The notes under the pieces: generated by a model | Database searches by the model: none | What the model was told of the DNA's origin: nothing | The model's input: only the letters and a program-made list of their open reading frames with translations | Translations under genes and position numbers: made by a program | In this document: in pieces, positions 38,411 through 50,114 of the stretch | Layout: every line of letters begins with the position of its first letter | Position numbering within the stretch: the first letter of the stretch is position 1 | From: Gymnorhina tibicen | Lineage: Eukaryota > Chordata > Aves > Passeriformes > Artamidae | NCBI GenBank assembly: GCA_013399875.1 | Contig: VXAZ01005703.1 | Coordinates: forward strand, 992,001-1,056,000 | Length of the DNA stretch: 64,000 bases | Direction: 5' to 3'

Positions 38411-41400
38411 TTGCATTGATGCAGTAGTGACTGCTGAATTTGCCTCGCTCTCTCTGCAGTCCTTAACACTTAACTCAGAAAACTCCATCCTGCTGCAAAC
38501 TGTAGTGCTACAAGTTTGGGATTTAAGTGGACACAGGCAGTACAGTGAACCCAACACACAGCAAGCTGTGCTCTGAATGCTGGATTTGATTGATTTAAAA
38601 TCCAATTATCAAATAAGAGAATGAAAGCACGAAACTACAGCAGCTTCTCTCAAGTGCTCTATTCAGAAAAGGTACACCATTTCCCAAGTTGCTTTGTATC
38701 AGCTGGCCTCATCCTTAGTAACCATTCCAAACCATTCCGCAAAACAGAACAAAAAATAAATTTGGTGTGGACAATGGCAATTTTTAACTCATTCAACTCC
38801 ACTTTACAAATCCATTCACCAGTTCAGTGTCACAGCCTTCAAACTAGCAGCAGAAGGGTACTGACATCAGGCCTGCCCCGTGGCAGACTTCTGAAGATGC
38901 TGGGGAAGGTGTGAGCTGTCAAGCCCCATGGAAATGCTCATCTCTGTTTCCCACTGTGAGAGAGCAACTTGAGGATCAAAATCCATGAAGTTTAGAACTT
39001 TGGTAAATGAATGTCCAGTTAGGCACAAATGGAGCTCCCAGAACTGAGAAACATTAGAGTTAAGTTTGCACAAAATTAACACTGCCCTCTGGGGAGGTCC
39101 ATGATAATTTGGCCGTTAATTGGTCCCAGTAATCACTTTTTGGGGCTTCTGTGGGATTCCACAACTGATTTAGCAGCCTCCACTGGAGGAATGAGCTGTT
39201 CAGTAGACTGTTAGCATCATTTTTTGGCTACATTCAGCCCCATCTCCTGCTCACTGCTGCACACTCCTGCCATGCTATGTGGCTCCCACTGCCACAGGCT
39301 GGGACAAGGGAGTGTCCCTACAGCCACAGTCACCGCCCTCAGGCTGAAAGGGACACTGCCACTCATGCACCTTCATAAAAATCACTTGGCCCCTTCAACT
39401 GAGAGATACAAAAAACAGCTGGAAAAACTGGGAAAATGCTGCCTTTTTGACTGCCGTGGTTTTGGTTTGTGGCTGATGATGTTCTGCAAGAGCTTCCTTT
39501 TCTCATTTCTCCTAAAAGCAGGAAACAAATAAATACTACAAACAAACTGTGACAAAAAAAATAAAAAAAACCTGCTCAGGTGGAACTATTTGCTTAAGAC
39601 TGCACAGAAATCTACCTCCCTCCAGGCCCCACTCCTGCCTCCTCAAGGAGCTACACCTGAGTCCTACTCCCAGGGAAAGACAGGATTGTCACTAGAAACC
39701 AGCACCCCACTCCACCTGAAAAAGTAATTAAAAAATCGCTTTTATAATGGACACTCACAGCTTACTTTACCTACAGCTCTCACCACATACATCAACACAG
39801 CTCTCTTTAAAGAGAAGGAAAGTAAACTCTTGGAAAAGTTCGTACGTTGCAGAGGTGATGAAGCAGATGTCACGGCCAGGGTACTGTAAATTTTAGTTAA
39901 GTAATAAAGGTGAGTGATACTAATAAAAAAAAAAAGAGAGACACCAATACTAGCATCAGCAAAGGCAAAACCAACAGAAAAACCCCTGCAGCATCTCAAC
40001 TTTCCTGTAAATGACTGTGCTAATAAAGGATGCTGAGAGAAGGAAATAAGAGGAAATAGAACACTCAAGTCAGAAACATTTCTAAATATTCACTAATATG
40101 TTTCAAAAGTTTCCAGAAGATGCCAGTGGCTGTCGGAGCAGGGCAGATCATTCTGCATGTTTCTAGTGCAGAGGCAGTCATGTTCACGGCAGATGTTTGT
40201 CAGTCACACTTTACATGCCCCAAAAGAGATGTGTTGCCCAATTAAACAAAAAATTGCCCTTAGGGCAACTCTTGGTCACATCTGGCTAAGAGCAGCTGTG
40301 TTGGAAGAAAGGTAGACAAGTTCCCACGTTATGTAAGAGGCATCAAGCTCCCCTGAAACATTAAGATGGAAAATCTACTAAATTAATTGTGGTTTGGTTT
40401 CCTCTCTCTTCTCCTTGGAAAGATATTAGTTCACTTACCAAGAAAGAATTGTCTTCAAGTTGGTGTAGGGGTTTTTCCCTTCCTGATTTAGCCTAATGTA
40501 AGATGTGAGGACTGGATTATTAAAGGAAAATGAACATTTCAACTGCCTACAAAGGTGACAAAGGAAAGAAAAAAGCAACAAAGGTATGAAGCTAAAACTA
40601 GGACAGAGAAAGCAGCCAGGTTAAAAATGAATTTGATCATTACATTTCCTAAAAATTTCAGAAAATAAGTTTTACTTAGCTGCTACTATTAAATCAAGAA
40701 TGACAAGCAAGTGGCAGAGTTAAAAATGCAAGTCATAGTCCAATATTTATTTAAAACAGAGACTTATAAGCATTGCACACACCAAGCCTCCACTTCTGCA
40801 GCGTGTGAACAGAGCAGGGCTCTGGAGTCAGGAGTGCCTGGGCAAGCAAGGGATGCTTGAGGTGTTGTGGACTTCTCTGTTTACTGAAGAATTCATTAGA
40901 GATGGGCTGCAACACTCAGAAGTTTTATTACAAAGTCTGGAGCTCTGGCAGTCCTGGCTGTCTGGGCTAAACCAACCTCTCCACCTTTGACAGCCAGAGA
41001 ATGAGAAATAATTCAAAGCTTCTACTCCGACTCCTCTCTTGGGCTTGTATATGAAAAATCTAGGACTGGAGGAAGAATAGGGGAGACTTTTTTCCATCTC
41101 CCAACTACAGAGTTTAACTGAATTCTTTCTATGCCATTTAGGAGAACGGGATAGCTGTCTTCATGTAATTGGTCTAATTGCTGGAAGTCCCCATCTCAAA
41201 TGTGAAGTGGCTGTAAGACGAGTCGTACGTTTGCACATTCTGAAGATTTAGGTTGGAAAAGAGTGCAAAAAATCAGTTTATCTAACTAGAAGTCTCACAG
41301 CAGATGAGGGGGTCAAAAGACTGGTCAGAGAGGGTTCAGGGAGGGCCTCAAGGATTGCTGTAATTGGCAGATGTATTTGGTTATGAAAATGCACAATTTG

Positions 41401-42141
41401 CTTTTACCGACACACAGTTGTCTTTTCTCGCCGTAAACAGCTACTTAAAAAGAGGCTGAATACGGCAGATGAACTCGTTAGTATTTGTTAATTAAATGCC
41501 TGCAGTCACTTCATTTACCACATTTAAAAGTTTAGAAACACAAAGGCAAAACATAAAACTGACGGACAAGGCTAAGTCAGAGAACTGAAATCATGAAATA
41601 CAACAGAAACCCAGACTTCAACCTCTACTGCTCAAGAGCTGCTTCGGGTTGTGGCCAGAAACAAGAAACCAGAGTGCCTTCTAACAGAGGGATGCGAGTC
41701 AGGGATTTCAAAAAGTCCTCACAAAATGCCTCCTTTCTTCCTTAAACTTGCCATCAGCTGCTTCCTTCCTCCTACACTCATCTGCAAATCTCATCCCCTT
41801 AGTGCAAAAAGAACAGAAATCTGTGCTTGTATTTTGCCTTTGGCTGGAATGAGAAAAACTCTTGATAGCAGAAACCCCCTAATTTTTAATCATTATAATT
41901 TGTAATTATTATGGCCACATGCTAATGTATCCCTAAACATCCAAATGAAAGAGAAATGATTTGAAAAAGACTGGAAGGCAGATGCCACCAGCCTAGCAGG
42001 TCAATGAAATCAGCTAGTAATTAAAGTTTTCTAAAGAACTCATTCTTTCTGATTTCTTTTCAGCAACTTGAAAAGACAGCGCAGAAGGGGTCCTTCCTTT
42101 AAATGCAATGATATTCATCAAATCCATTTGTAAATATTAGT
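38411..42141. other. non-coding stretch, no gene seen
   Basis: No exon recognised. Frames of 97 to 108 codons (38621..38914, 39224..39532 plus, 39742..40068 minus) lack features. A AAAG|GTGAGT donor-like site lies near 39911 and a TTG|GTAAGTG minus-strand donor near 40438, both orphaned. Bases 41395..41560 are complex and AT-rich and might be conserved. The stretch 41247..41260 (GGTTGGAAAAGAG) faintly recalls a dispersed bird repeat but is too short to call. Confidence 0.55.
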
Positions 42142-42888
42142 TCAGTTAAAACAACACATAAGATATAAAATGTAATTAAGTTCTGTATAGATTTCACTTT
42201 CATGGAAGACTAAGAACAGCAAGGAAGAAATGATGTTATTCTGTTTCCAGAGCTCATAGGAACCACTAATGATTTCAAAAGCCCACGACTCATCAGCTGC
42301 AATTAAAACAACGGCAATGACAGTGACCCCAGCAGAAGACAAAATATAATTGCATAGGCAGCAAACAATACAGAGAGATGAAGCTGGAATACAGATGTTG
42401 CTGATTTGCAGGATGCCTGAAAGAATAATTCTCCTGCTAGTGTATTTGTGAATGTCTCCTAAAACGGAGGTACAGCAAGGATGGCTGGCCAGAAAACAGC
42501 AATTCCAATGCACTGCACACCTCTGATGGAGGATTTGACTTCTGCTTTGGAAAAAGACATCAGTGTAGACTGTTACTGGAGGGAAAGTAAACACTGCCCA
42601 GAAGCACACACCCTGCCAGGAGGGGAGCCATGTGCTGCACACAGCCAGCCCTGGGCTTTGGAACATCTCACATTTCTTTGTTTGTGTATTTATTATTTTC
42701 AGTAACAATGGGCAAAGACATGCCAGCTTCAACAGAACACCTTCCACTGGAAAAAAAAAACCCTTGTACAATTGTCTTAATTGTAGCCCTGATGTGCAGC
42801 TACTTTGATTAACTGGGGAGATAAGCAAAATTTTCAATATTAAAGGACAGAACAGTTGAATTAAAAAAAAAAGTTTGTATGTCACCAT
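42142..42888 (-). CDS. 248-codon open frame, hydrophobic, coding status unproven
   Basis: Longest frame in the window, from ATG (42886..42888) to TGA (42142..42144). Hydrophobic segments lie at about residues 5 to 24, 50 to 66 and 173 to 197, with a weaker one at 218 to 228. After these comes an SEIYTELN motif near the C-terminus containing YTEL. Residues 155 to 200 (core NYILSSAGVTVIAVVLIAAD) loosely recall the third membrane segment of the MS4A tetraspan family. In the next frame, 42560 to 42459 encodes a further hydrophobic piece with GVQCIGIAV, so a decayed, frameshifted intronless copy is conceivable. No clear homologue is recognised. The Cys-rich, low-complexity look of residues 1 to 140 argues against an intact gene. 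Chance remains the simplest explanation. Confidence 0.15.
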   Translation of the reverse strand: MVTYKLFFLIQLFCPLILKILLISPVNQSSCTSGLQLRQLYKGFFFPVEGVLLKLACLCPLLLKIINTQTKKCEMFQSPGLAVCSTWLPSWQGVCFWAVFTFPPVTVYTDVFFQSRSQILHQRCAVHWNCCFLASHPCCTSVLGDIHKYTSRRIILSGILQISNICIPASSLCIVCCLCNYILSSAGVTVIAVVLIAADESWAFEIISGSYELWKQNNIISSLLFLVFHESEIYTELNYILYLMCCFN

Positions 42889-45800
42889 CTGGCCATTACT
42901 CTAAGTACAACCTCCTTTCCCATTTTCTCCCTCAAAATCTTTGCTTTCAGTATCATCATCTTGTGAAGGTCCAATGTCCTCTCTTCACTTGCTGACTAAT
43001 CACAGCACAGACTTTGATACTCTTAAGCATTATTTTTTCCATAGGCTGGACAAGTTATCTGCATTTGCATCGTTCTCCTTTCCTCCTCCAGTCTCACGTT
43101 TGTCACTTCTTTTCTCAGAGACCTGAGAGCATCATTGCTTTCTTCCCCAGTGGGATGTTTAGACCACATGGGCATTTTCTCTTTTCCAGCTAGGCCTCCA
43201 GTGAAAAAGACTGCTCTCTTTAATACACAGAAAGAGCCAGAAAAGCCATACAAAATGGCTACATCCCATTTAGGGTGTTACTTATGAACAAAAAAAAATC
43301 ACCCAGTTAAACAGCTTTGTGCCCAAAAGAGCTTGAAAAAAATGCCTTTTAAAAGTTGCTGTCCCTTGTACCTGGCTGCTAAGCTGCCAGCACAATCATC
43401 CCCTCAGCAATTTCATTTAAAATGAGCCATGTTTGCAAAACTGTTTCAGCAAACTTGACTTATCCGACCAGAGCAGGTCAGCTGGCAGGGCTAGTGCTCC
43501 TTTGGGATGCAATATTGGGCAGCTCACAACTCAGAGAGGACCTGTGATGCCAAACCAACCCTCCCTGATCCTTTGCTTTGTCCTGCAGCAGTAAGAGTTG
43601 AGCCCAGCTGAGCTGACCTGTTTGCAGGTAAACCTGACTTGATTAAAACATTCTCTTCATTCCATGTCTCTCCTCCTATTTTCTTGCCATGTTTTCATAT
43701 GTGCCAGAGTGCACTGGCTTGTGCTGGCAGTGAAACTAGTAGGCACATTTAAAGCATAAAATATGAGAGAATAGCTAATGTTCAATTTTTTTGGTTTGTT
43801 TTGTTCTCCTTCTCTGTTAAATTTGATACTTGTCTTTCTAGTTTGTCCTGAATAATCCTTACTGCTGGTGGTAACCAAGGAAAGGAAAAAAACACCTAAG
43901 CTTGTTTTAAAGATTCTAGATTGGAAATTAGGAAGCAAAATCCAATAGTCATACATTATGGACATCTGATATGAAAAATAGTGAGAGACAAACCATTTTC
44001 TGAGCACAGAACTAGACAATAAATCGTACAAAGACTTCACCAAAAGAAATTCTGGGAAGGAAACAATGTATTTCTCCCTGTTGATATTTCTTGTGGTTTG
44101 GACCTTTGTTTGAATGTTGATCTTGCCATGTCAGACACTGGCAGTGAAAGCTGCTCAGGAAACAAATCTGGTTGCTGGCTCACGAAAGGTTTCTTCCCGG
44201 ACACCTTTCTAAACAATCTAATTGCAGTATGTGTAACTGCGTATTTTTAAAATATGCTTCTAAATTCCTCACTCTCTAAAAGTTTTAAAATCTCAAACTA
44301 GACCAGAGAAACTGAAAGCTTTTCCTGGCACTTATAAACAATATTTTTCAAACAAGCCGAACTTTCTGTAAGCAGAAAAAGAACTGATGAGTCAAACACT
44401 CAGGAGATCCTCAATGGTTTTTGTTCTCCTAGTCTGTTTTATACAGCAGATGTACAGATACTGGAGGGATGAATGGCAAAAAAACCCCTAAAAGAGATAA
44501 TCCCACAGTTCCTCGATACCTCAAGGCAGCTATGAAAAGCCACAACTAACACCTACTACCAGAAATACTTTTTTGTTTGCAGATAAATCCTGCAGTCTAT
44601 CAGCAGGAAGACAAACCCACTTTCAAGCCCGTGTTCTATTCAGCGGCAGCAAAGGAAAGAAAAAAAAACCCCAAATCTTACAGTTAAGTTTGTCTTTACA
44701 AATCCAGGTCTCCATTTGGGAGACGCATTCCAGTTCCTAACCAGATGGCTGGTGCTCTGATGAAAGCTGAGAGAGGAACTGAGGGAATGAAAAAGGGGAT
44801 TGCATAAGAAGAGGAGGGATATAATTGTGTCCATCCCCTGCCAGATGCTGTGCTAGAATTTGGCACTCTGTTTCTCAAGTTTAAAATTCTCCCTGCTCGG
44901 TGCTTAGTGACACATCCTGGATATCCAGCACACAAAACCATGAAGAAGTTCTGTTGGATTATAATGGTTACAAGGGAAAAACAAGAAAAGCTTGTGGCAC
45001 ACACCCAGGAAGAAACCCATGGATTCTTTACCGGGTTTTGATCGAGAAAGAAGAAACAACCAAAGCTGAAAGACTCGGCTTCTTTAAAGCTGGCCATTTT
45101 GTTAGCTTTTGGCTGTAGCTGTATTTCCTAGGCAGGAATGACAACAGAAATTTTAGATAGTATTCATGTACTTACTTGCAGGAAAAGCCTCCACAGTTAT
45201 TTGTATAGTGAAAGAGATGTTGCTTTTAGATCCAATTAGATAAATTTATCCTATGAATGAATGGACCTTCTAAATGCACAATAAAAACAAAAAGGCTGAT
45301 TATAGTGGTAGTATTTTAATCCATGAAGGGAAAAACTGCACAAGGTTCCTAACTGGAAAAAAATTACATGCTTCTCGGCTTTGTATTCAGAACACACACC
45401 TCCCCCACCCCCCACCCTTTTTTTTTTACCTATGGAATAATTTTCCAGCTTAAAAAATTTATTGCGAAGGGAATTTTGGAGCAACTTGAGAAGCAAATAC
45501 AGTAAAGATTTCATTCAATTATAGTTCTATCTAAAATGTTCCTATTTATTTGAGTTGGCTTCAGATCAGGGTCTTACACTGGGAAATGTGAATGGAGAAC
45601 TGTGCTCAGGGTACTTGAAGAAAGGTGGTACAGGACTATGGAAATCTGCTGGCTTCTCCTTCTTCACTGAGGTGGATTATCCAGCTTCTTCCAGTGTCAG
45701 GACAGGGTGTGTCTGTGCAGCCCCCTCCTGTCACACAGCGAGCACGTGTGCCAGTGCCAACGCTCCCCAAAAGCAGCAGCGTTACTGCACAGGAGGACAG

Positions 45801-48109
45801 CACCCTTTGCGCTGTGCCTGGTGTCCGTATATTCCCCACGTGGCTCTCACCCTGCTGACCTGGGGGGGTCTGAGCAAGTCCCTGTCCTTTGGCCCAGAGG
45901 ACCAGCACTCCCTGGAACAGCTGAAGTGTTTCTAAACTGGTGCAAAAATCCCCTGCTTCGTTTGTGACCCCAGTGCAGGACCCAGGTGGAAATGACCTTA
46001 TACAACCGAGAAACAGCCGGGCTCTCGTTAGTCACGTCCTGCTTGTCTGTATTGACCAAGGCTCTTCCCAGATCCTAATTAAGCTCATTCCATGGCTGAC
46101 GCTGAAGTAGGCCAAACGAGTTGTCTCTGAAGCGGAATTTGGGCTAACTGCACGGGAGCAGATAAGCAGTTTGCCAGCACTAGGTGAGGTGATTCCTACC
46201 CCAGCCCCCAGGTTAACATCAGATCCCTCATTCTCGCTATGGCTCTCATGCTCTGTAACACTGTCACATTTTTTTGCTACAGATGCCTCCTCCCTTCCTT
46301 CCTCCTTCTCCTCTTTTTGTGAGAAGCTGCAGCCGTGTCCTAGAGTTCAAACGACCTGCAGTGCCTTGAGCACATCTTTCCGAAGCAGCATTCACAATTC
46401 ATCAGTGTGCCCTGCCTGAGCAATACACCCAATTTGAACCAAAGCTGCCTTGTTCAAAACATCTATCAGCTCAGCCCTGTATAAAAGAGGAGGGAAAAAA
46501 AAACTTCCCCCTGATACACCAGGTAGAAAGTAGGTAAAGAATGAGAGCAGTGAGCACAGCACTGGCATATTAAAACTCACAAAAGAGCAGACCTAGATGG
46601 CCCTGCTGTAGAGGCAATGTTGGTGCAGGAACCTTTTGGTTTTCCCAAGGCAGACACATTAAATACGATAAGGAATATTGGCTTTCCTGTTTGACTTCAG
46701 AACAGCAAGAAACATCCTGAATGCGAGCCAGCTGCCTGGCACAATAGAACAGCTGGGTAAATTATTTTGGCCTATGAAGCTTTTACATTAAAAATTCTAT
46801 TTAAATTGAGGAAAATTTCATATCAGTAAAGAAAATTTTGTATACCACTACCATTTCCAGGGCTCATTTCACTTCTGTGCCCTGGTTAATGTTACAGTGA
46901 CACTAGCATTAGCCAGAAAGGAAACACATCAGGCTGGCCAGTGCCCTGCTGGTGCTCCTTCAAGCATTTTGGCACAGAAAGGAGGCTGCCAGCCACGCTC
47001 CAGCATCACTGGCTGTGGATCAGCAGTGGGGCAGAGCTACAATGATTTTAGATTCATTCTAAAAGCTCACATCCAGCAGAATACTTAAGACACAGCTCTC
47101 ATTTAAAGCACGGGAGTAACTTTGCCCAGCAGAGCTTGGCAGCAGAGGAGAGCCTGCCCAGGCCAGGGTAACCACGAGGGAACACCTCATTCCCTTTGAT
47201 GTCCAGGGCAGGGTGTGCCTGCACCCCTGGTTTAGAAGACAGGAGACCAAATCTACAGTTAATGATGACGTAAGATTTTTCTTCTTTTTCTTCTGCAGCA
47301 TCTCCAGATGGTCACCCCGTGTTACAAAGGTTATGCATCCTGTACTTTGTGTCACTAACCTGGCCCTTCAAATCCTCCTCTCAGTGACTATTCCGAGCTT
47401 TATAGCACATTCTGTAGGTGAAAACCTCACCAACACGGCCTCATTAAGCTGCACGGCTCACATTTCAAGGTAGTCACTATTATCCTCATTTGAGAAGCCA
47501 AGGACATGAAGTTCTCAGAGACAGTGAGACAGGCAAGTCGCTGTCAGAGGCCAGACCCCCACACTGGTGCTCCTCCCCCAGCCCCCGTGCTCACAGGGAC
47601 AGATGTGACACACAACAGCCTGAGCACATGCGTGGCTCTGCATGGGGGCCCCGCTCTGGAGGCTCTGGGGGGATGTGAAATGTGTGTTTATGTACATTAC
47701 TTCTCCCACTGAACTCAGCAGCGTTGCAAGCTCAGGCAGAAAAATACATTTTAAGAAAAGAGCACATGTGGCATTTCCACCGACTCAGAGAGCCAAAATG
47801 GCTCCATCAATTCATTTCGTATTTGGCAAGTGAGATAAAGGCTTTCATTCCCCTAAACAGCCTCCCGAACACCCCCACTGCCTCCCAACACCCCTGTAGT
47901 TAATTCATCCTAAGAGCTTGGCTACTATCACAGCTAAAAACTTCCTTTGGAAACCTACAACATTCTTAGCACACTTCAAATCCCACCCACTCAACCGTAG
48001 CCTTGGCTGTGGACACCACCCTGCATTCATATCACACACACACATTGCCTGTCAGCATTTCCATCCGGGAAAGGACCCACAATGAAACAAGCAATGAAAA
48101 TACCCCCTG
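42889..48109. other. non-coding stretch, no gene seen
   Basis: No exon or mobile element recognised. Bases 45555..45935 are GC-richer and open in several frames on both strands (126 codons plus, 90 minus), the usual effect of local base composition. Frames at 43657..44043 and 44696..45097 (minus) show no motif. Contains the C/T-rich tract at 45392. Confidence 0.55.
45392..45430. repeat. CA, poly-C and poly-T low-complexity tract
   Basis: A short CA run passes into C-rich sequence broken by A, then ten T. It is simple sequence with no other structure. Confidence 0.85.
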
Positions 48110-48640
48110 AGTGCTTTTCAGATTTTCTGTTTGCTTACATAACTACAGCCATTGTTTCTCTAGCTTTTCCCAGAAATATTTCCTGTAATGTTAAATAATT
48201 ATGAGAAAATCTTATTTTATTAGTACAAATTCATGATGAATTTATGACTAACTGGAAATATTTACCAAAGCAGTTGCCTGAACATAGAGAAAGAAAAACA
48301 ATCTGTTACAATTACAGCATTTCAAAATGTTTGTTTTCTTAGTATTTTATCATAAAAGCCAGATAAAGTAATTAATTTAGCATCTTTTTCTAATTAAGCA
48401 TTTTTAGAGTGATTTTTCAACAGAAGTTTATTTATTATACTAAGAAAAGTTGCAAATATTTAAATTTAATAGAGAATTCATGTCTTAGCTGATGAAACAT
48501 TTTCAGTCCATTGTTTCACATTTGGACAATTCAAGAAAATAATTAATGCAGATGTACTTGCAGAACTCAGAACATGAAATGCAAATGAAGAGTGAGTTTA
48601 AGAATAGGTGGGAGATATTCCCCAGAATGGATGAAATGAC
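48110..48640. promoter_or_regulatory. candidate homeodomain/POU-rich enhancer
   Basis: Some 530 bp of AT-rich, high-complexity sequence contains four TAATTA cores (48197, 48369, 48391, 48540) and a perfect POU octamer ATGCAAAT (48579..48586). It also has AATTAATG, TTTATTA and ACAATTACAGC motifs, with no sizeable open frame. This is the densest homeodomain cluster I found here. It sits about 1 kb upstream of a promoter-like segment. Ultraconserved developmental enhancers have this character. That this is one is inference. Confidence 0.4.
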
Positions 48641-48969
48641 TTAATGAAAGCCAGAAAACGAGCCATTAAGCTCCCAGCCTTTCCCGCTGCACCTTTTTAG
48701 ATTTGAGAAAATGTGCAGAACTTCCCTGATGGGCAGTAAAACCTTCCCAGGATCTTTATTGCTCTGGCTGACGCCTGATGAATTCTGACTGGAATTCCCC
48801 GCTCAGTGTGTCCTCCGCCTTTTTTCCCATTCTGAGACACCTGACTCCTCACGCTCCATGCATCACGGGGAGACACCTCGCCTGCGCTCGAGGTTGCTAA
48901 TTCGGGTGTCTGATCGCTGTGTGCCACAATAAATAACCGCCTGGGGCTGGCCTCAAGGCGCCAGTTCCA

Positions 48970-48990
48970 CCCTTAGCGGGAAGCTAAGGG
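48970..48990. repeat. 8-bp perfect inverted repeat, 5-base loop
   Basis: CCCTTAGC at 48970..48977 faces GCTAAGGG at 48983..48990 across GGGAA. It is a strong small stem-loop in a segment that is richer in CpG than its surroundings. The next bases include GGTTCAATCCC, which resembles a pol III B-box, but a full tRNA fold could not be made. Confidence 0.7.
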
Positions 48991-49084
48991 ATAAGGTAGG
49001 CAAAACCAGATATAATCCGAGCTCAGGTTCAATCCCCGGGCTCAGGTTTGATGGAATGTTTATTCAAGCAGCTGGAATAGCAAG

Positions 49085-49097
49085 CACGTGCATAAAA
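49085..49097 (+). promoter_or_regulatory. E-box plus TATA-like element
   Basis: CACGTG (49085..49090) abuts CATAAAA (49091..49097), followed by GGCAGCG. The E-box/TATA-like pair precedes a CpG-containing stretch (49130..49210) and a plus-strand open frame at 49164..49433 (89 codons, no family recognised). It may be a minor promoter, but evidence is motif-level only. Confidence 0.2.
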
Positions 49098-49617
49098 GGC
49101 AGCGTTTGCCGTTTGTTGTAGCTGTCATTTCGCACTAGCACAGTCCTCAACACGGAACGCCGCGTGAGCCTTTCAAGCCAAAGCCAGCCTCACGTCCCGG
49201 CTTCCACGTACGATGTAAGAGGTGTGCACTGCCTCAGACATCCGACACATTTGCTTAAAAGGGTTGACCCAGACCAAGAAATGCATTCAGGGGAAATTGC
49301 TTCTTCCCTTGCCCTGGGCTTGATCCCTCCTCTGTTTGTACTCCCCATCTGTTTGTCTGCCACAGATGTAGCAGCCTCGGAGTCTTCTTTTTCAACCTGC
49401 TCCATTTTTCATGCTTTTGAGATAAAGACATAGTGATAAAAGGTTTTCCTTTTCCGTTCTGCTAAGGCTTTAAGAGAATCTAAGCACGCCATCCTTTGGT
49501 GCAGTTATGGGAGCAGGTCTGACTTCTGCAGCGAATATTGACCAAGAGCTGCAGCAGTGCTCTCATCACCCACTCATGAGTTCAGGTAACTGATCGAATA
49601 ACACCCATTTCCCTTTC

Positions 49618-49624
49618 TATAAAG
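49618..49624 (+). promoter_or_regulatory. TATA box of candidate promoter
   Basis: TATAAAG at 49618..49624, with a second weak element GATAAAA just downstream. A start site about 25 to 30 bp on would fall near 49648, in a CpG-containing segment, leaving a 5' leader of about 65 bases before the ATG at 49715. The spacing fits a TATA-driven gene. Confidence 0.3.
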
Positions 49625-49714
49625 CAGATAAAAGCCACACGGGCCGTTGCCACAGTCACGGTCTCAGACACTCCTTCTGCACAGGCTTTTGCCCGGCACA
49701 GCTGCCAGCCGAGC

Positions 49715-49731
49715 ATGGCTTGGGCAGCCAG
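49715..49731 (+). other. candidate first coding exon, 17 coding bases
   Basis: ATG at 49715 lies in strong Kozak context (A at -3, G at +4). Five codons (MAWAA) and two further bases precede a consensus donor, AG|GTAAGC, at 49732. TATA box, short leader, strong start and an early phase-2 donor together resemble the first exon of a secreted-protein or hormone-type gene. No family begins this way to my knowledge, and no downstream exon with a signal-peptide core was found. Without splicing the frame stops at the next codon, so the call depends wholly on the intron. Confidence 0.2.
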
Positions 49732-50097
49732 GTAAGCACGATGGCAGCTCAGATGAAGAGGAAAGGAGGTGAAAGTGCAGAAGACTTAGAAAGAAGCAAA
49801 GAAAGAAAACAAAGGGAAGAAGAATCCCCCTTCCCCTCTATGCCTCACAGCACGCCCTGCCAACACGGAGTCGGGATCGTCTTCTGGCCCCAGCGCTACC
49901 ACTGAGGCTGGAGGGACCCTTGCTCCCCTGCCAAAGGTTCTGGAGTGCAGTTCAGCTTGGAAATGTGCTTTACTTTATCATCTCTCAACAGACACCTCTT
50001 TCAGAAAAATTAGGTGTTTCTTTAGCACCCACAAGTGAGCTGTCAATTTACTTTCCACATGATTACACATACTTTCCACTCCAAATACAAATTAAGT

Positions 50098-50114
50098 AAT
50101 AAATAAATAAATAA
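50098..50114. repeat. (AATA)n microsatellite
   Basis: Seventeen bases of AATA tetranucleotide repeat, about four units. Confidence 0.9.

Noticed and set aside
45555..46059. Cluster of open frames on both strands
   Set aside because: Locally GC-rich sequence has few stop codons. No frame has a recognisable protein.
48961..49060. Possible tRNA gene or pseudogene (A-box-like TTAGCGGGAAG and B-box-like GGTTCAATCCC)
   Set aside because: The T-arm pairs only imperfectly, and no acceptor stem or anticodon arm could be formed at tRNA spacing.
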